Assembly: GCF_001421355.1 (NCBI RefSeq)
Contig: NZ_LMKC01000004.1
Coordinates: 124,001-188,000, forward strand
Reading direction: 5' to 3'
Length of the DNA: 64,000 bases
DNA from: Sphingomonas sp. Leaf9
Lineage (GTDB): Bacteria > Pseudomonadota > Alphaproteobacteria > Sphingomonadales > Sphingomonadaceae
In this document: piece by piece, positions 37,987 through 46,816 of the stretch
Numbering within the stretch: position 1 is the stretch's first letter
Layout of the letters: every line of letters begins with the position of its first letter
Made by a program: the position numbers and the translations under genes
Notes under the pieces: generated by a model
The model's database searches: none
The model's input: only the letters and a program-made list of their open reading frames with translations
Told to the model about the DNA's origin: nothing

Positions 37987-38412
37987 ATGCGGGTGTGGAG
38001 CGGGATCGTGGCGGCGCTCGGCATGGCGGTGGCCCTGCCCGCCAGCGCATTTGCGCCGGGGGTGTCGCCCGCCGGCCTGTGGCTCAGCCCGCACAGCAAC
38101 GTCGCGGTGCGCACCGCCCCGTGCGGCGCACGGCTGTGCGGCTGGGTGGTATGGGCCAGCCCCGCTGCCCGCGCCGATGCGAAAGACGGCGGGGTAGAAC
38201 GGTTGCTCGGTACCGAACTGCTCGAAAACTATGCCGCCGATGGCAGCGGCGCGTGGACCGGCACGGTGTTCGTGCCCGACATGGGCCGCCGCTTCGCCTC
38301 GCGCATCGACCTGCCCAATGCCGACACGCTGCGGATTCGCGGCTGCCTGTGGGGCGGGATGCTCTGCCGCAGCCAGAACTGGTCGCGCATCGCACAGGTG
38401 CCCCATGGCTGA
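37987..38412 (+). CDS. Exported DUF2147-domain protein
   Basis: 141 residues from the ATG at 37987 (AAGGGGAA seven bases upstream; an in-frame ATG at 37969 is less likely). A signal peptide ends at PASAFA. The DUF2147 domain shows GLWLSPHSNVAVRTAPCG, RLCGWVVWASP, VFVPDMGRRFASRIDL and LRIRGCLWGGMLCRSQNW, with paired cysteines typical of the periplasmic family. Function is unknown. Its last eight bases overlap the mprF start (ATGGCTGA), which links it to lipid aminoacylation by translation. Confidence 0.85.
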   Translation: MRVWSGIVAALGMAVALPASAFAPGVSPAGLWLSPHSNVAVRTAPCGARLCGWVVWASPAARADAKDGGVERLLGTELLENYAADGSGAWTGTVFVPDMGRRFASRIDLPNADTLRIRGCLWGGMLCRSQNWSRIAQVPHG

Positions 38413-41029
38413 GCTGCGCCGCCTGCTCGATCGCTATCGCACGCCGATCGGCGTCCTCGTGGTGCTGGCGCTGATCGCGCTGGGCTTCGCCGCGCTCCAG
38501 CATCTGACACAGGAGATCCGCTTCGCCGATGTGCGCAGCGCGCTGCACGACCTGTCCGCGGCAAAGGTCGTCCTTGCGCTGCTCGCCACCGCCGGCAGCT
38601 ATCTGGCGCTGACCTTCTACGACCTGCTGGCGCTCCACACCATCGGCCGCCCGCTGCCGTGGCGCACCGCGGCGCTCGCCTCCTTCACCAGCTATACGCT
38701 CAGCCACAATCTCGGCCTCGCCCTCCTGACCGGCGGGTCGGCGCGCTACCGCATCTACAGCGCCGCCGGCCTCGACGGCCCCGACGTCGCCCGCGTGGTC
38801 GCGATCGCCAGTGGCACCTTCTGGGCCGGGGTCGTCAGCGTCACCGGAGTCGCCCTGCTGCTGCACCCCGGGGCGCTCGACCTCGCCGGCCTCACCCTCT
38901 CGGCGACCGAGGTGCAGGTCGCCGGCTGGGCCATCGCCGCGCTGACCGTGGCGCTGCTCGGTGCCTGCGCGATCGTCCGCGCGCCGATCCGCCTGTTCGG
39001 CTTCACCCTGCCGCTGCCGGGACCGGGCCTGCTGCTGCTGCAGATCGGCATCGCGCTGGTCGATATCGCCTGCGCCAGCGCCGCGCTGTTCGTCCTGATC
39101 CCCGGCGCTGCCCCTGTGCTGCTGCCCGCCTTCATCCTCGCCTACACCCTCGGCATCGTCGCGGCGGTGGTGACCCATGTCCCCGGCGGCATCGGCGTGT
39201 TCGAAGCGGTCGTGCTGGCGGTCGTGCCCGTCGATCGCGCCACGCTGTTCGCCGCGCTGATCGCCTACCGCGTGCTCTATTACCTCTTGCCGCTCGGCTG
39301 CGGCGTACTGGTCCTCGCATGGCACGAAGGGGCACGCCAGCGGCGGCGGTCGAGCCGCTTCCTGTCGGGCATGCGCGCGGTTGCGACCGGAGTCGCCCCG
39401 CTGGCGCTCAGCGTCGCGACCTTCATGGCCGGCGCGATGCTGCTGCTGTCGGGTTCACTCCCCTCGGTCCGCGCCCGCATGGGGGACCTCGCCGCGATCC
39501 TGCCGCTACCGATGATCGAGGGCAGCTCGATCGCCGCCAGCCTGACCGGCACCGCGCTGCTGCTGCTCGCCCCCGCCCTCTATCGCCGGCTCGACGGCGC
39601 GTTCCTCGCCACCCGCATGCTGCTGATCGCTGCGGCGCTGTTCTCGATCGGCAAGGGGCTGGATTATGAGGAGGCGACCGCCTGCCTCACCGTCGCCGCC
39701 CTCCTGCAATGGACCCGCAGCGCCTTCTACCGCCGCACCGCGCTGACCGGGCAACCGGTCGGCCCCGGCTGGGTCGCGTCGGTCGCCGCCGTCATCGCGC
39801 TGACGATCTGGGCGGGTTTCTTCGCCTATCGCCACGTCGATTATTCCGAAAATCTGTGGTGGAAATTCGCGCTGCACAGCGACGCCCCCCGCTTCCTGCG
39901 CGCGACGCTCGGCGTCATCGTCATGCTGGCGGGCGCGTGCGTGTGGCGGCTGATGTCGCCGACCGCCGCGGCGGCGCGCAGCGCGCTGTCGGCGGTCGAT
40001 TCGGCGACGATCCGCCGCATCCTGGCCAACGCCAACCGCACCGACACGATGCTGGCGCTGACCGGCGACAAACGGTTCCTGCTGTCCGACGCCGGCGACG
40101 CCTTCGTCATGTACCAGGTCCACGGGGCCAGCTGGGTGGTGATGGGCGATCCGGTCGGCCCGCGCGACGCATGGGGCGAACTGCTGTGGAATCTCCGCGA
40201 CCTCGCCGACCGCGATCAGGGGCGGCTGCTGCTGTACCAGATTTCGTCGCCGGTCCTCGACATCGCGATCGGCATGGGGCTCAGCATCGTCAAATATGGC
40301 GAGGATGCGGTGGTCGACCTCACCACCTTTACCCTCGACACCCCCCGGCTGCGCGCGCTGCGCAAGTCGGAACGCGCAGTGGAGCGCAAGGGCGCGCGGA
40401 TGCACATTGTCGGGGCATGCGAAATCGGTTCGGTGATGGCCGAACTCGAATCGGTCTCCGACGAATGGCTGGAGGCCAAGGCGCAGCGCGAAAAGGGGTT
40501 TAGCCTCGGCCATTTCGACCGCGCCTATCTGTCGTGCTTCGACGTGGCGGTGGTGACGATCGACGACCGCATCGTCGCCTTCGCGAACCTCTGGCTGACC
40601 GATAACCGCAAGGAAGCCTCGGTCGACCTGATGCGCCATCGCTCCGACACGCCGCCGGGCACCATGGACTTCCTGCTCGTCAACCTGATGCTGTGGGCGC
40701 AGGCGCAGGGTTACGCCCGCTTCTCGCTCGGCATGGCGCCCTTGTCGGGGATCGAGGATCGCCGCCTCGCCCCCGCCTGGGCCAAGGCGGCGGCGTTCAT
40801 CTTCCGCCATGGCGAACGCTTCTACGGTTTCCGCGGTCTTCGGACCTACAAGGAGAAGTTCGCGCCGGGGTGGGAGCCGCGCTACATCGCCGGCCCCGGC
40901 GGCATCGGCCTGCTGCGGGGGCTTCGCGACCTGTCCCGCCTGATCGCCCGGCCCCAGCCCGCGCTCTACCTGCCCCCCGCCCCTGCTGCCGACCGGCTTG
41001 GCGTCGAACCGAAAGTACCCCAGTCATGA
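38405..41029 (+). CDS. mprF: MprF/LpiA-type phosphatidylglycerol lysyltransferase and flippase
   Basis: 874 residues from the ATG at 38405. The N-terminal part (to about residue 530) has many membrane helices of the UPF0104/flippase type, including a GGIGVFEAVVLAVVP segment near residue 262. The C-terminal soluble DUF2156 domain begins near residue 535 and shows LALTGDKRFLLSDAGDAF, WVVMGDPVGP, REKGFSLGHFDRAYL and FSLGMAPLSGIE. It moves Lys from Lys-tRNA to phosphatidylglycerol and flips the product, lowering negative surface charge. Overlaps at both ends: DUF2147 upstream (8 bases) and acvB downstream (ATGA). Confidence 0.93.
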   Translation: MAELRRLLDRYRTPIGVLVVLALIALGFAALQHLTQEIRFADVRSALHDLSAAKVVLALLATAGSYLALTFYDLLALHTIGRPLPWRTAALASFTSYTLSHNLGLALLTGGSARYRIYSAAGLDGPDVARVVAIASGTFWAGVVSVTGVALLLHPGALDLAGLTLSATEVQVAGWAIAALTVALLGACAIVRAPIRLFGFTLPLPGPGLLLLQIGIALVDIACASAALFVLIPGAAPVLLPAFILAYTLGIVAAVVTHVPGGIGVFEAVVLAVVPVDRATLFAALIAYRVLYYLLPLGCGVLVLAWHEGARQRRRSSRFLSGMRAVATGVAPLALSVATFMAGAMLLLSGSLPSVRARMGDLAAILPLPMIEGSSIAASLTGTALLLLAPALYRRLDGAFLATRMLLIAAALFSIGKGLDYEEATACLTVAALLQWTRSAFYRRTALTGQPVGPGWVASVAAVIALTIWAGFFAYRHVDYSENLWWKFALHSDAPRFLRATLGVIVMLAGACVWRLMSPTAAAARSALSAVDSATIRRILANANRTDTMLALTGDKRFLLSDAGDAFVMYQVHGASWVVMGDPVGPRDAWGELLWNLRDLADRDQGRLLLYQISSPVLDIAIGMGLSIVKYGEDAVVDLTTFTLDTPRLRALRKSERAVERKGARMHIVGACEIGSVMAELESVSDEWLEAKAQREKGFSLGHFDRAYLSCFDVAVVTIDDRIVAFANLWLTDNRKEASVDLMRHRSDTPPGTMDFLLVNLMLWAQAQGYARFSLGMAPLSGIEDRRLAPAWAKAAAFIFRHGERFYGFRGLRTYKEKFAPGWEPRYIAGPGGIGLLRGLRDLSRLIARPQPALYLPPAPAADRLGVEPKVPQS

Positions 41030-41772
41030 ACCGTATCGACCGTCGTCGCCGCCTGCGCCGTCGCCTTGGCATCGGCGCGCTGCTCGCCGGGCTGCTGGTG
41101 CTGCTCGGCCTTGCCGCGCCGGCGCTGCACCTGATCGACAGCGAGTCGCTGCGCCTGTTCGACGGGGGGAAGAAGCATCCGTCGGTCGTCGCGGTCTATA
41201 TCTCGGGCGACATGGGACTGCGCTTCGGCCTTGGCAGCGAAGTCGTTCCCGCGCTCGCCGCCCACGGCATACCGGTCGTCGGCGTCAGCTCGCCGGTGAA
41301 TTTCGGCACGCGCAAGACCCGCGAACAAGTCGACGCCATCGTCACGAACGCGATCCGCACCGCCATGGCGCGCACCGGGGCGCAGCGGGTGATCCTGATG
41401 GGCCAGTCGTTCGGCGCCGACATGGTGTCGGCCACCGCCCCCGACCTGCCCGCCGACCTGCGCGCGCGAATCGCCGCGATCAGCGTCGTCGTACCCGCGC
41501 AGACCGTCTATTTCCGTTCCGACCCCACCGGCATCCTGTACCACGGCACCCCTGACGCCCGGCCGACCGCGACGATGCGCGCGCTCCACTGGGCACCGGT
41601 CATCTGCATCTACGGCCGCGAGGAAGAGGAAAGCCTGTGCCCGACGCTGCGCGGCAGCCATGCGCAGGTCGTCGGCCTGCCTGGCGGCCATTTCCTGCAC
41701 CATGACGACCAGCTGGTGATCGCCACCATCCTCGCCACGCTGCGCATGGCCGACCCCGGCATTCTGACCTGA
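41026..41772 (+). CDS. AcvB/VirJ-like serine hydrolase
   Basis: 248 residues. An N-terminal membrane anchor or uncleaved signal (GALLAGLLVLLGLAAPALHL) is preceded by an Arg-rich start. The periplasmic domain has YISGDMGLRFGLGSEV, the nucleophile elbow LMGQSFGAD (Ser128), and a late PGGHFLHHDD His. This is the VirJ domain. In Rhizobium and Agrobacterium, acvB follows lpiA (mprF), and the AcvB family is reported to hydrolyse lysyl-phosphatidylglycerol. The ATGA overlap with mprF here strongly suggests the same synthesis/turnover pair. Confidence 0.87.
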   Translation: MNRIDRRRRLRRRLGIGALLAGLLVLLGLAAPALHLIDSESLRLFDGGKKHPSVVAVYISGDMGLRFGLGSEVVPALAAHGIPVVGVSSPVNFGTRKTREQVDAIVTNAIRTAMARTGAQRVILMGQSFGADMVSATAPDLPADLRARIAAISVVVPAQTVYFRSDPTGILYHGTPDARPTATMRALHWAPVICIYGREEEESLCPTLRGSHAQVVGLPGGHFLHHDDQLVIATILATLRMADPGILT

Positions 41773-41807
41773 TTGTCTTGGCCTGATTATCTTGGCCTGA
41801 TTTTTTG
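41768..41807. repeat. 14-bp tandem repeat over the acvB stop codon
   Basis: CCTGATTGTCTTGG, CCTGATTATCTTGG, then a third partial unit CCTGATTTTTTG. The first unit contains the TGA stop. It is probably slippage-derived; the T-run at the end has no hairpin before it. Confidence 0.7.
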
Positions 41808-41828
41808 TGCAGCGCACCCAAGATCGCC

Positions 41829-41857
41829 TTGATCCGGACAAAACGTCCACTTAATAA
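41829..41857 (+). promoter_or_regulatory. Candidate promoter and operator of the emrAB operon
   Basis: TTGATC, 17 bases, TAATAA, ending 47 bases before the emrA ATG. Between the two hexamers lies the small inverted repeat GGACAAAACGTCC, a plausible site for the TetR-type regulator encoded at 46004-46585. Based on sequence pattern only. Confidence 0.4.
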
Positions 41858-41904
41858 GGATCGCGCCGCGACAGGGACGGCGCGAGACTGCGGATCAGCG
41901 ACCG

Positions 41905-43035
41905 ATGAGCGAGCAACAGCACGACGACCAGCCGGCACAGGACACCGCCGCGCCCAAGCGCGGGAACGGCCGGGCCAAATATATCCTGATCGCGCTGGTC
42001 GTGGTCGCGGCGGTCGTCGGCATCTGGTGGTATCTCGATTATCAGAACAACGGGAAATTCCTGCAGGAAACCGACGACGCCACGGTCCAGGCCGACATGG
42101 TGACCATTGCGCCCAGGGTATCGGGCTATGTCGCCGAAGTGCTGGTGGGCGAAAATCAGGATGTGAAGGCTGGCCAGCCGCTGGTCCGCATCGATCCCCG
42201 CGACGCCCGCGCGCAGGCGGCACAGGCCGAGGCGCAGATCGCGGTCGCCGGCGCGCAGGCCGACACCGCCCGCGCGCAGATCACCGAACAATATGCCGCG
42301 ATCGACCAGGCCCGCGCCCAGCTGGCCGCCGCGCGCAGCAAGGCCGCCTATTACGCGGGTGAGGTCGCGCGCTATCGCCCGCTCGCCGCATCGGGTGCCG
42401 AAACCCGCCAGACGCTGGCCCAGCTGGAGGTGACCGCGCGCCAGTCGGCCGATAACGTCCGCGCCGCCGAAGCCGCGGTGGCCGCGCAGCAGCGCCGCGT
42501 CGGCTCGCTCCAAAGCCAGGTCGCGCAGGGCCGCGCACAGGGACAGGCCGCCCGCGCACAGCTCGCCGCCGCCAGCGTAGATGTCGGCGCGACCCAGCTG
42601 ACCGCACCGATCGCCGGGCGCATCGGCGACAAGACGGTGACCATCGGCCAATATGTGCAGGCCGGCACGCGCCTCATGTCGGTCGTGCCGCTCGACCGGC
42701 TCTATATCACCGCCAATTTCAAGGAAACGCAGCTCGCGCTGATGCGGCCGGGCCAGCCGGTTGAGATCGAGGTCGACGCGCTGGACGGCGTGCCGATCGA
42801 GGGCCGCGTCGAAAGCCTGGCGCCGGGCACCGGCGCGCAATTCTCGCTGCTGCCGCCGCAGAATGCGACCGGCAACTTCACCAAAATCACGCAGCGCGTG
42901 CCGGTGCGCATCTCGATCGCCGCGACGCCGGAGGCGCGCCGCCTGCTAGTGCCCGGCCTGTCGGTATCGGTGACGGTCGACACCCGCACGGCGCGCGACG
43001 ACCTGAAGAAGCTGCGCGAGCAGGCGGAGCGCTGA
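41905..43035 (+). CDS. emrA: HlyD-family efflux adaptor (EmrA type)
   Basis: 376 residues. An acidic/polar cytoplasmic N-terminus is followed by one membrane anchor (YILIALVVVAAVVGIWWYL, about residues 25-43). Then come a biotinyl-lipoyl-like half (GYVAEVLVGENQDVKAGQPL), a long Ala/Gln-rich coiled coil (about 100-215), the second half (TAPIAGRIGDKTVTIGQYV) and a beta-barrel (YITANFKETQLALMRPGQPV). It bridges the EmrB-like pump and the outer membrane channel. One base separates it from emrB. Confidence 0.93.
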   Translation: MSEQQHDDQPAQDTAAPKRGNGRAKYILIALVVVAAVVGIWWYLDYQNNGKFLQETDDATVQADMVTIAPRVSGYVAEVLVGENQDVKAGQPLVRIDPRDARAQAAQAEAQIAVAGAQADTARAQITEQYAAIDQARAQLAAARSKAAYYAGEVARYRPLAASGAETRQTLAQLEVTARQSADNVRAAEAAVAAQQRRVGSLQSQVAQGRAQGQAARAQLAAASVDVGATQLTAPIAGRIGDKTVTIGQYVQAGTRLMSVVPLDRLYITANFKETQLALMRPGQPVEIEVDALDGVPIEGRVESLAPGTGAQFSLLPPQNATGNFTKITQRVPVRISIAATPEARRLLVPGLSVSVTVDTRTARDDLKKLREQAER

Positions 43036-43036
43036 T

Positions 43037-44596
43037 ATGGCCAGCGCGGGCGTGACCACCGCCCCGCCGCCGCAGCAGCGGGCCGACCTCGCGGCATGGC
43101 TGGCGGTGATCGCGGGCAATCTGGGCGCGCTGATGGCGACGCTCGACATCTCGATCGTCAATTCCGCGCTGCCGACCATCCAGGGCGAAATCGGTGCCAG
43201 CGGGACCGAGGGGACGTGGATAGCCACGGCGTATCTGGTCGCCGAAATCGTCATCATCCCCATGGCCGGCTGGTTGCAGCGGATGCTGGGGATGCGGACC
43301 TTCCTGCTGATCGCCGCCGCGCTGTTCACGCTGTTCTCGGTGGTGTGCGGCATAGCCACCACCCTGCCGATGATGATTGTCGGCCGCGTGGGACAGGGGT
43401 TCACCGGCGGGGCGATGATCCCGACCGCGCAGACGATCATCGCCCAGCGCCTGCCCCCGCACCAGCAGCCGGTCGGCATCGCCGTGTTCGGCGTGACCGC
43501 GATCCTGGGGCCGGTGCTCGGACCCTTGGTCGGCGGCTGGCTGACCGAGAATATCAGCTGGCACTATGCCTTCTTCCTCAACATCCCGATCTGCGCGATC
43601 CTCGTCACCCTGCTGCTGGTCGGGCTGCCGCATGAAAAGGCGAAGCTGCACCTGTTCCGCGAGGCGGACTGGCTGGGCATCGCCGGCCTTGCGCTGGGCC
43701 TCGGCGGCCTGACCGTGTTCCTCGAGGACGGGCAGCGCGAACAATGGTTCGATTCCGAACTCATCCGCTGGATGGCGTTCACCAGCGCGGTCGGCTTCGT
43801 CCTGCTGTTCTGGGGACAGGCAACCGCGAAACGCCCGATCATCAAGCTGAAGCTGCTGCTCGACCGCCAATTCGGCGCGGTCGCGCTGATGGGCATCGTG
43901 CTGGGCGTCGTCCTGTACGGCACCAGCTATGCCATCCCGCAGTTCCTGGCCGCGCTCGCCGACTATAATGCGTTGCAGGCGGGGAAAGTCGTGCTGCTGT
44001 CGGGCATCCCCAGCCTGATCCTGATGACGATGGTCCCGATCCTGCTGAAGCGGATCGACATCCGCATCGCGGTGTCGATGGGCCTGCTCATCATGGGCAC
44101 CGCCGCGCTGCTCGACGCCAGCCTCACCGCGCAATCCTCCGGCCCCGACTTCACCGTATCGCAGCTGCTGCGCGGCGTCGGCCAGATCCTGTGCATGCTG
44201 TTCCTCAGCCAGGCCTGCGTCCGATCGGTCCCGCCCGAGGATGCCGGCGACGCGTCGGGCCTGTTCAACGCGTTCCGGAACCTCGGCGGCAGCTTCTCGC
44301 TCGCCGGCATCTCGATCCTGCAGGACCAGCGGATGTATTTCCATTCGCGCCGGATGGAGGAGACGCTGAACGCCAACAGCCCCGATGTGCAGCACTATAT
44401 CGCGCAACTGGGGCAGGCGGTCGGCGACCCGGCGGTCGGGTTGCGGCTGCTCGCGCAACAGATTTCGGCCGAGGCGCTGACGATGACCTACAACGACATC
44501 TTCTGGATCATGGGCATGGGCACCTTCTGCGTCCTGCCCCTCGTCCTGTTCCTGCGACCTCTGCCAAAAGGCGCCAAACCGGCGACGGTGCATTGA
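43037..44596 (+). CDS. emrB: DHA2-family MFS drug exporter (EmrB type)
   Basis: 519 residues, about 14 membrane helices. The first helix has GNLGALMATLDISIVNSALP (motif D1 of the 14-TMS family). GRVGQGFTGGAMIPTAQTII is an antiporter-type segment, and GVTAILGPVLGPLVGGWLTE is motif C. It is predicted to export hydrophobic drugs or toxic acids by proton antiport with EmrA and the downstream channel. The TGA overlaps the next ATG by one base (TGATG). Confidence 0.95.
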   Translation: MASAGVTTAPPPQQRADLAAWLAVIAGNLGALMATLDISIVNSALPTIQGEIGASGTEGTWIATAYLVAEIVIIPMAGWLQRMLGMRTFLLIAAALFTLFSVVCGIATTLPMMIVGRVGQGFTGGAMIPTAQTIIAQRLPPHQQPVGIAVFGVTAILGPVLGPLVGGWLTENISWHYAFFLNIPICAILVTLLLVGLPHEKAKLHLFREADWLGIAGLALGLGGLTVFLEDGQREQWFDSELIRWMAFTSAVGFVLLFWGQATAKRPIIKLKLLLDRQFGAVALMGIVLGVVLYGTSYAIPQFLAALADYNALQAGKVVLLSGIPSLILMTMVPILLKRIDIRIAVSMGLLIMGTAALLDASLTAQSSGPDFTVSQLLRGVGQILCMLFLSQACVRSVPPEDAGDASGLFNAFRNLGGSFSLAGISILQDQRMYFHSRRMEETLNANSPDVQHYIAQLGQAVGDPAVGLRLLAQQISAEALTMTYNDIFWIMGMGTFCVLPLVLFLRPLPKGAKPATVH

Positions 44597-46062
44597 TGAC
44601 GACGCGAAGCCTTTCCCTGACCGCCCTGCTGCTGCTCGGCGCCTGCACCGTCGGCCCGGACTATGCCGGCCCGCCCGCCACCGCGTCGGACGCGGTTGCG
44701 CGCGGGACATTCGCCCGCGCGGCCGACCCGGCCTTCACCCCCGCCCCCGGCCTGGCGCGCTGGTGGGAGGGGCTGAACGACCCGCTGCTTGACCGGCTTG
44801 TCGACGATGCGCTGGTGCACAGCCCCAGCATCGACCTGGCCGTCGCCCGCGTACGCGAAGCGCAGGCCCAGCTGTCGCAGCAGCGCGCCGCGCTGAAACC
44901 CAGCGCCAGCGCCAACGCCACGGTCATCGGCGCCGAACTGCCCCCGATCCAGCCGGGCAGCGGCAGTACGCAGGTCGAATTCTACAATGTCGGCGCCAAC
45001 GCCAGCTGGGAGCTCGACCTGTTCGGCGGGGGCCGCCGCAGCATCGAACAGGTCCGCGCGACCGGCGACGCACGCCTAGCCGATCTGGCCGATGTGCAGG
45101 TGTCGCTGTCGGCCGCCGTCGCGCAGGCCTATGTCGCGCTGCGCGACGTCCAGGCCCGCATCGCCTTGAGCGACGCGACCACCCGCCTGCAACAGCAGCA
45201 GCTGACCCTCACCCGCCAGCGCCTTGCCGCCGGCACCGCGTCGCAACTGTCGGTCGAACGGCTCCAGACCCAGCTGGAAAATACGCAGGCCCAGGCGATC
45301 CCGCTCGCGGCACAACGCGACGAATATCTAAACCAGCTGGCGGTGCTGACCGGCCGCACCCCCGGCGCGCTCGATGCGACGCTGAAGCCCGTCGCGCCCG
45401 TGCCGCTGCCCCCGGCGCAGGTCGCGGTCGGCGACCCCGCATCGCTGATCGCGCACCGCCCCGATGTGCGCGCCGCCGAACGCCAGCTCGCCGCCAGCAC
45501 CGCCGGGATCGGCGTGGCCAAGGCGCGCGCGCTGCCCGGCATCCGCTTCCTGGGGCTGCTGGGCCTTGGCGGCACCTCGCCTGGCGACATCTTTGACCTC
45601 GGCAACATCGCCGCCATCGCCGCGCCGTCGCTCAGCTGGTCGTTCCTCGACTTCGGCAAGAACCGCGCCGCCACCCGCGTCAGCGAGGCGCAGCGCGATC
45701 AGGCCGACGCGACCTATCGCAAGACCGTGCTCGACGCGTTGCAGGACGCCGAGACCGCGCTGTCGCGCTACGGCAACAGCCGCAAACAGCTGGGCCAGCT
45801 GGTGCAGGCGGAGGCGACCGCGAAGCGCGCCACCGCGCTCAACCGCCAGCGGGTGACGGCGGGCACCACCACGCTGATCGACCAGCTCGACGTCGAACGC
45901 CAGCAACTGTCGGCGACAGCTGCGGTGACGCAGGCCCGCGCCCAGCTGACCCAATATTATATCGCGGTGAACAAGGCGCTGGGCCTAGGCTGGACCGATC
46001 CGGTCAGCGCGGACGCAGGCCGTTCAGCAACAGCCGCAACGCCGTCTGCACCTGCGCGCTGA
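44596..46062 (+). CDS. Outer membrane efflux channel lipoprotein (NodT/OprM type)
   Basis: 488 residues from the ATG at 44596. Lipoprotein signal with lipobox LLGAC (Cys16), then CTVGPDYAGPP, the usual start of RND/MFS outer membrane factors. Two repeated TolC-like halves are visible: NVGANASWELDLFGGGRRSI in the first and APSLSWSFLDFGKNRAATRV in the second. Long helices with LARQRLAAGTAS-like and LNRQRVTAGTTT repeats complete the channel. The last 59 bases overlap the convergent TetR gene. Confidence 0.93.
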   Translation: MTTRSLSLTALLLLGACTVGPDYAGPPATASDAVARGTFARAADPAFTPAPGLARWWEGLNDPLLDRLVDDALVHSPSIDLAVARVREAQAQLSQQRAALKPSASANATVIGAELPPIQPGSGSTQVEFYNVGANASWELDLFGGGRRSIEQVRATGDARLADLADVQVSLSAAVAQAYVALRDVQARIALSDATTRLQQQQLTLTRQRLAAGTASQLSVERLQTQLENTQAQAIPLAAQRDEYLNQLAVLTGRTPGALDATLKPVAPVPLPPAQVAVGDPASLIAHRPDVRAAERQLAASTAGIGVAKARALPGIRFLGLLGLGGTSPGDIFDLGNIAAIAAPSLSWSFLDFGKNRAATRVSEAQRDQADATYRKTVLDALQDAETALSRYGNSRKQLGQLVQAEATAKRATALNRQRVTAGTTTLIDQLDVERQQLSATAAVTQARAQLTQYYIAVNKALGLGWTDPVSADAGRSATAATPSAPAR

Positions 46063-46585
46063 CTTCGGCGTCCGACAGGAACGGGTGCACCAGGCTGCTC
46101 GCCATGCGGATCGTCAGCACCAGGTCGCGCGGCGAAATATCGTCGGCGACCTCGCCGCGCGCCTGCGCCGCGATCAGCGCGGGGGCGAGGATGCGCTCCA
46201 TCCGCCCGCGCAGCTCCTGAAACCGGTCGATATTGGCGTAGTCGAGGTGCAGTTCGGCAGCGATCCGCGCGAACAGCGCCAGCGATTCCGCCCCTGCGCG
46301 CACCAGCCGCTCGATCGTCTCGGCGATCGGCAGGTCGGGGTCCAGCATCGCCTCGAACCGATCGGCCCCGCGCGAAAAGATCGCCAGCGCCAGCGCCGCC
46401 CGATCGGGAAAATTACGATACAGCGTCGCACGCCCGACGCCCGCGGCGGCGGCGATCGTCTCCAGCGGCACGCCATAGCCATGGGTCGTGAAGCAATCGG
46501 CGGCAGCGGCGATCAGCGCATTGCGGCGAAGCGCGGCATCGCGGCGCGGCGCGCGGGTCGGCCGGGGATCGGCAGCGTGGGTCAT
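46004..46585 (-). CDS. TetR-family transcriptional regulator
   Basis: 193 residues from the ATG at 46585. The N-terminal helix-turn-helix spans about residues 18-65: ALIAAAADCFTTHGYGVPLE, TIAAAAGVGRATLYRNFPDR. The C-terminal half is an all-helical ligand/dimer domain of the SbtR-like type (VLTIRMASSLVHPFL). It is probably the local repressor of the efflux operon, which it meets tail-to-tail; the coding regions overlap by 59 bases, which is long. Confidence 0.88.
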   Translation of the reverse strand: MTHAADPRPTRAPRRDAALRRNALIAAAADCFTTHGYGVPLETIAAAAGVGRATLYRNFPDRAALALAIFSRGADRFEAMLDPDLPIAETIERLVRAGAESLALFARIAAELHLDYANIDRFQELRGRMERILAPALIAAQARGEVADDISPRDLVLTIRMASSLVHPFLSDAEVSAQVQTALRLLLNGLRPR

Positions 46586-46648
46586 CGCGTGGCTGTATCG
46601 GGAAATGGCAGCGACGTCATGGGGCCGTGCTTGCTCCCCCGCCCCTTT

Positions 46649-46748
46649 CGTCACTCCCGCGAAGGCGGGAGTCCATAAACGCTGACGTTTCGGCAGGATT
46701 CGCAGCGGCTGCGTTTATGGGTTCCCGCCTGCGCGGGAACGACGAGTG
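46649..46748. repeat. REP-like double palindrome, family A variant
   Basis: CACTCCCGCGAAGGCGGGAGT and TTCCCGCCTGCGCGGGAAC arms, with CATAAACGC mirrored by GCGTTTATG inside. The A/T-containing variant differs from the other copies. It sits between the divergent TetR and MATE genes. Confidence 0.75.
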
Positions 46749-46816
46749 GGGGAGCCCCCGCCCCCCCCCACCGCCCCGAACTGGCATCCCCCGCACCAAC
46801 CGACTACACGCCGCCC

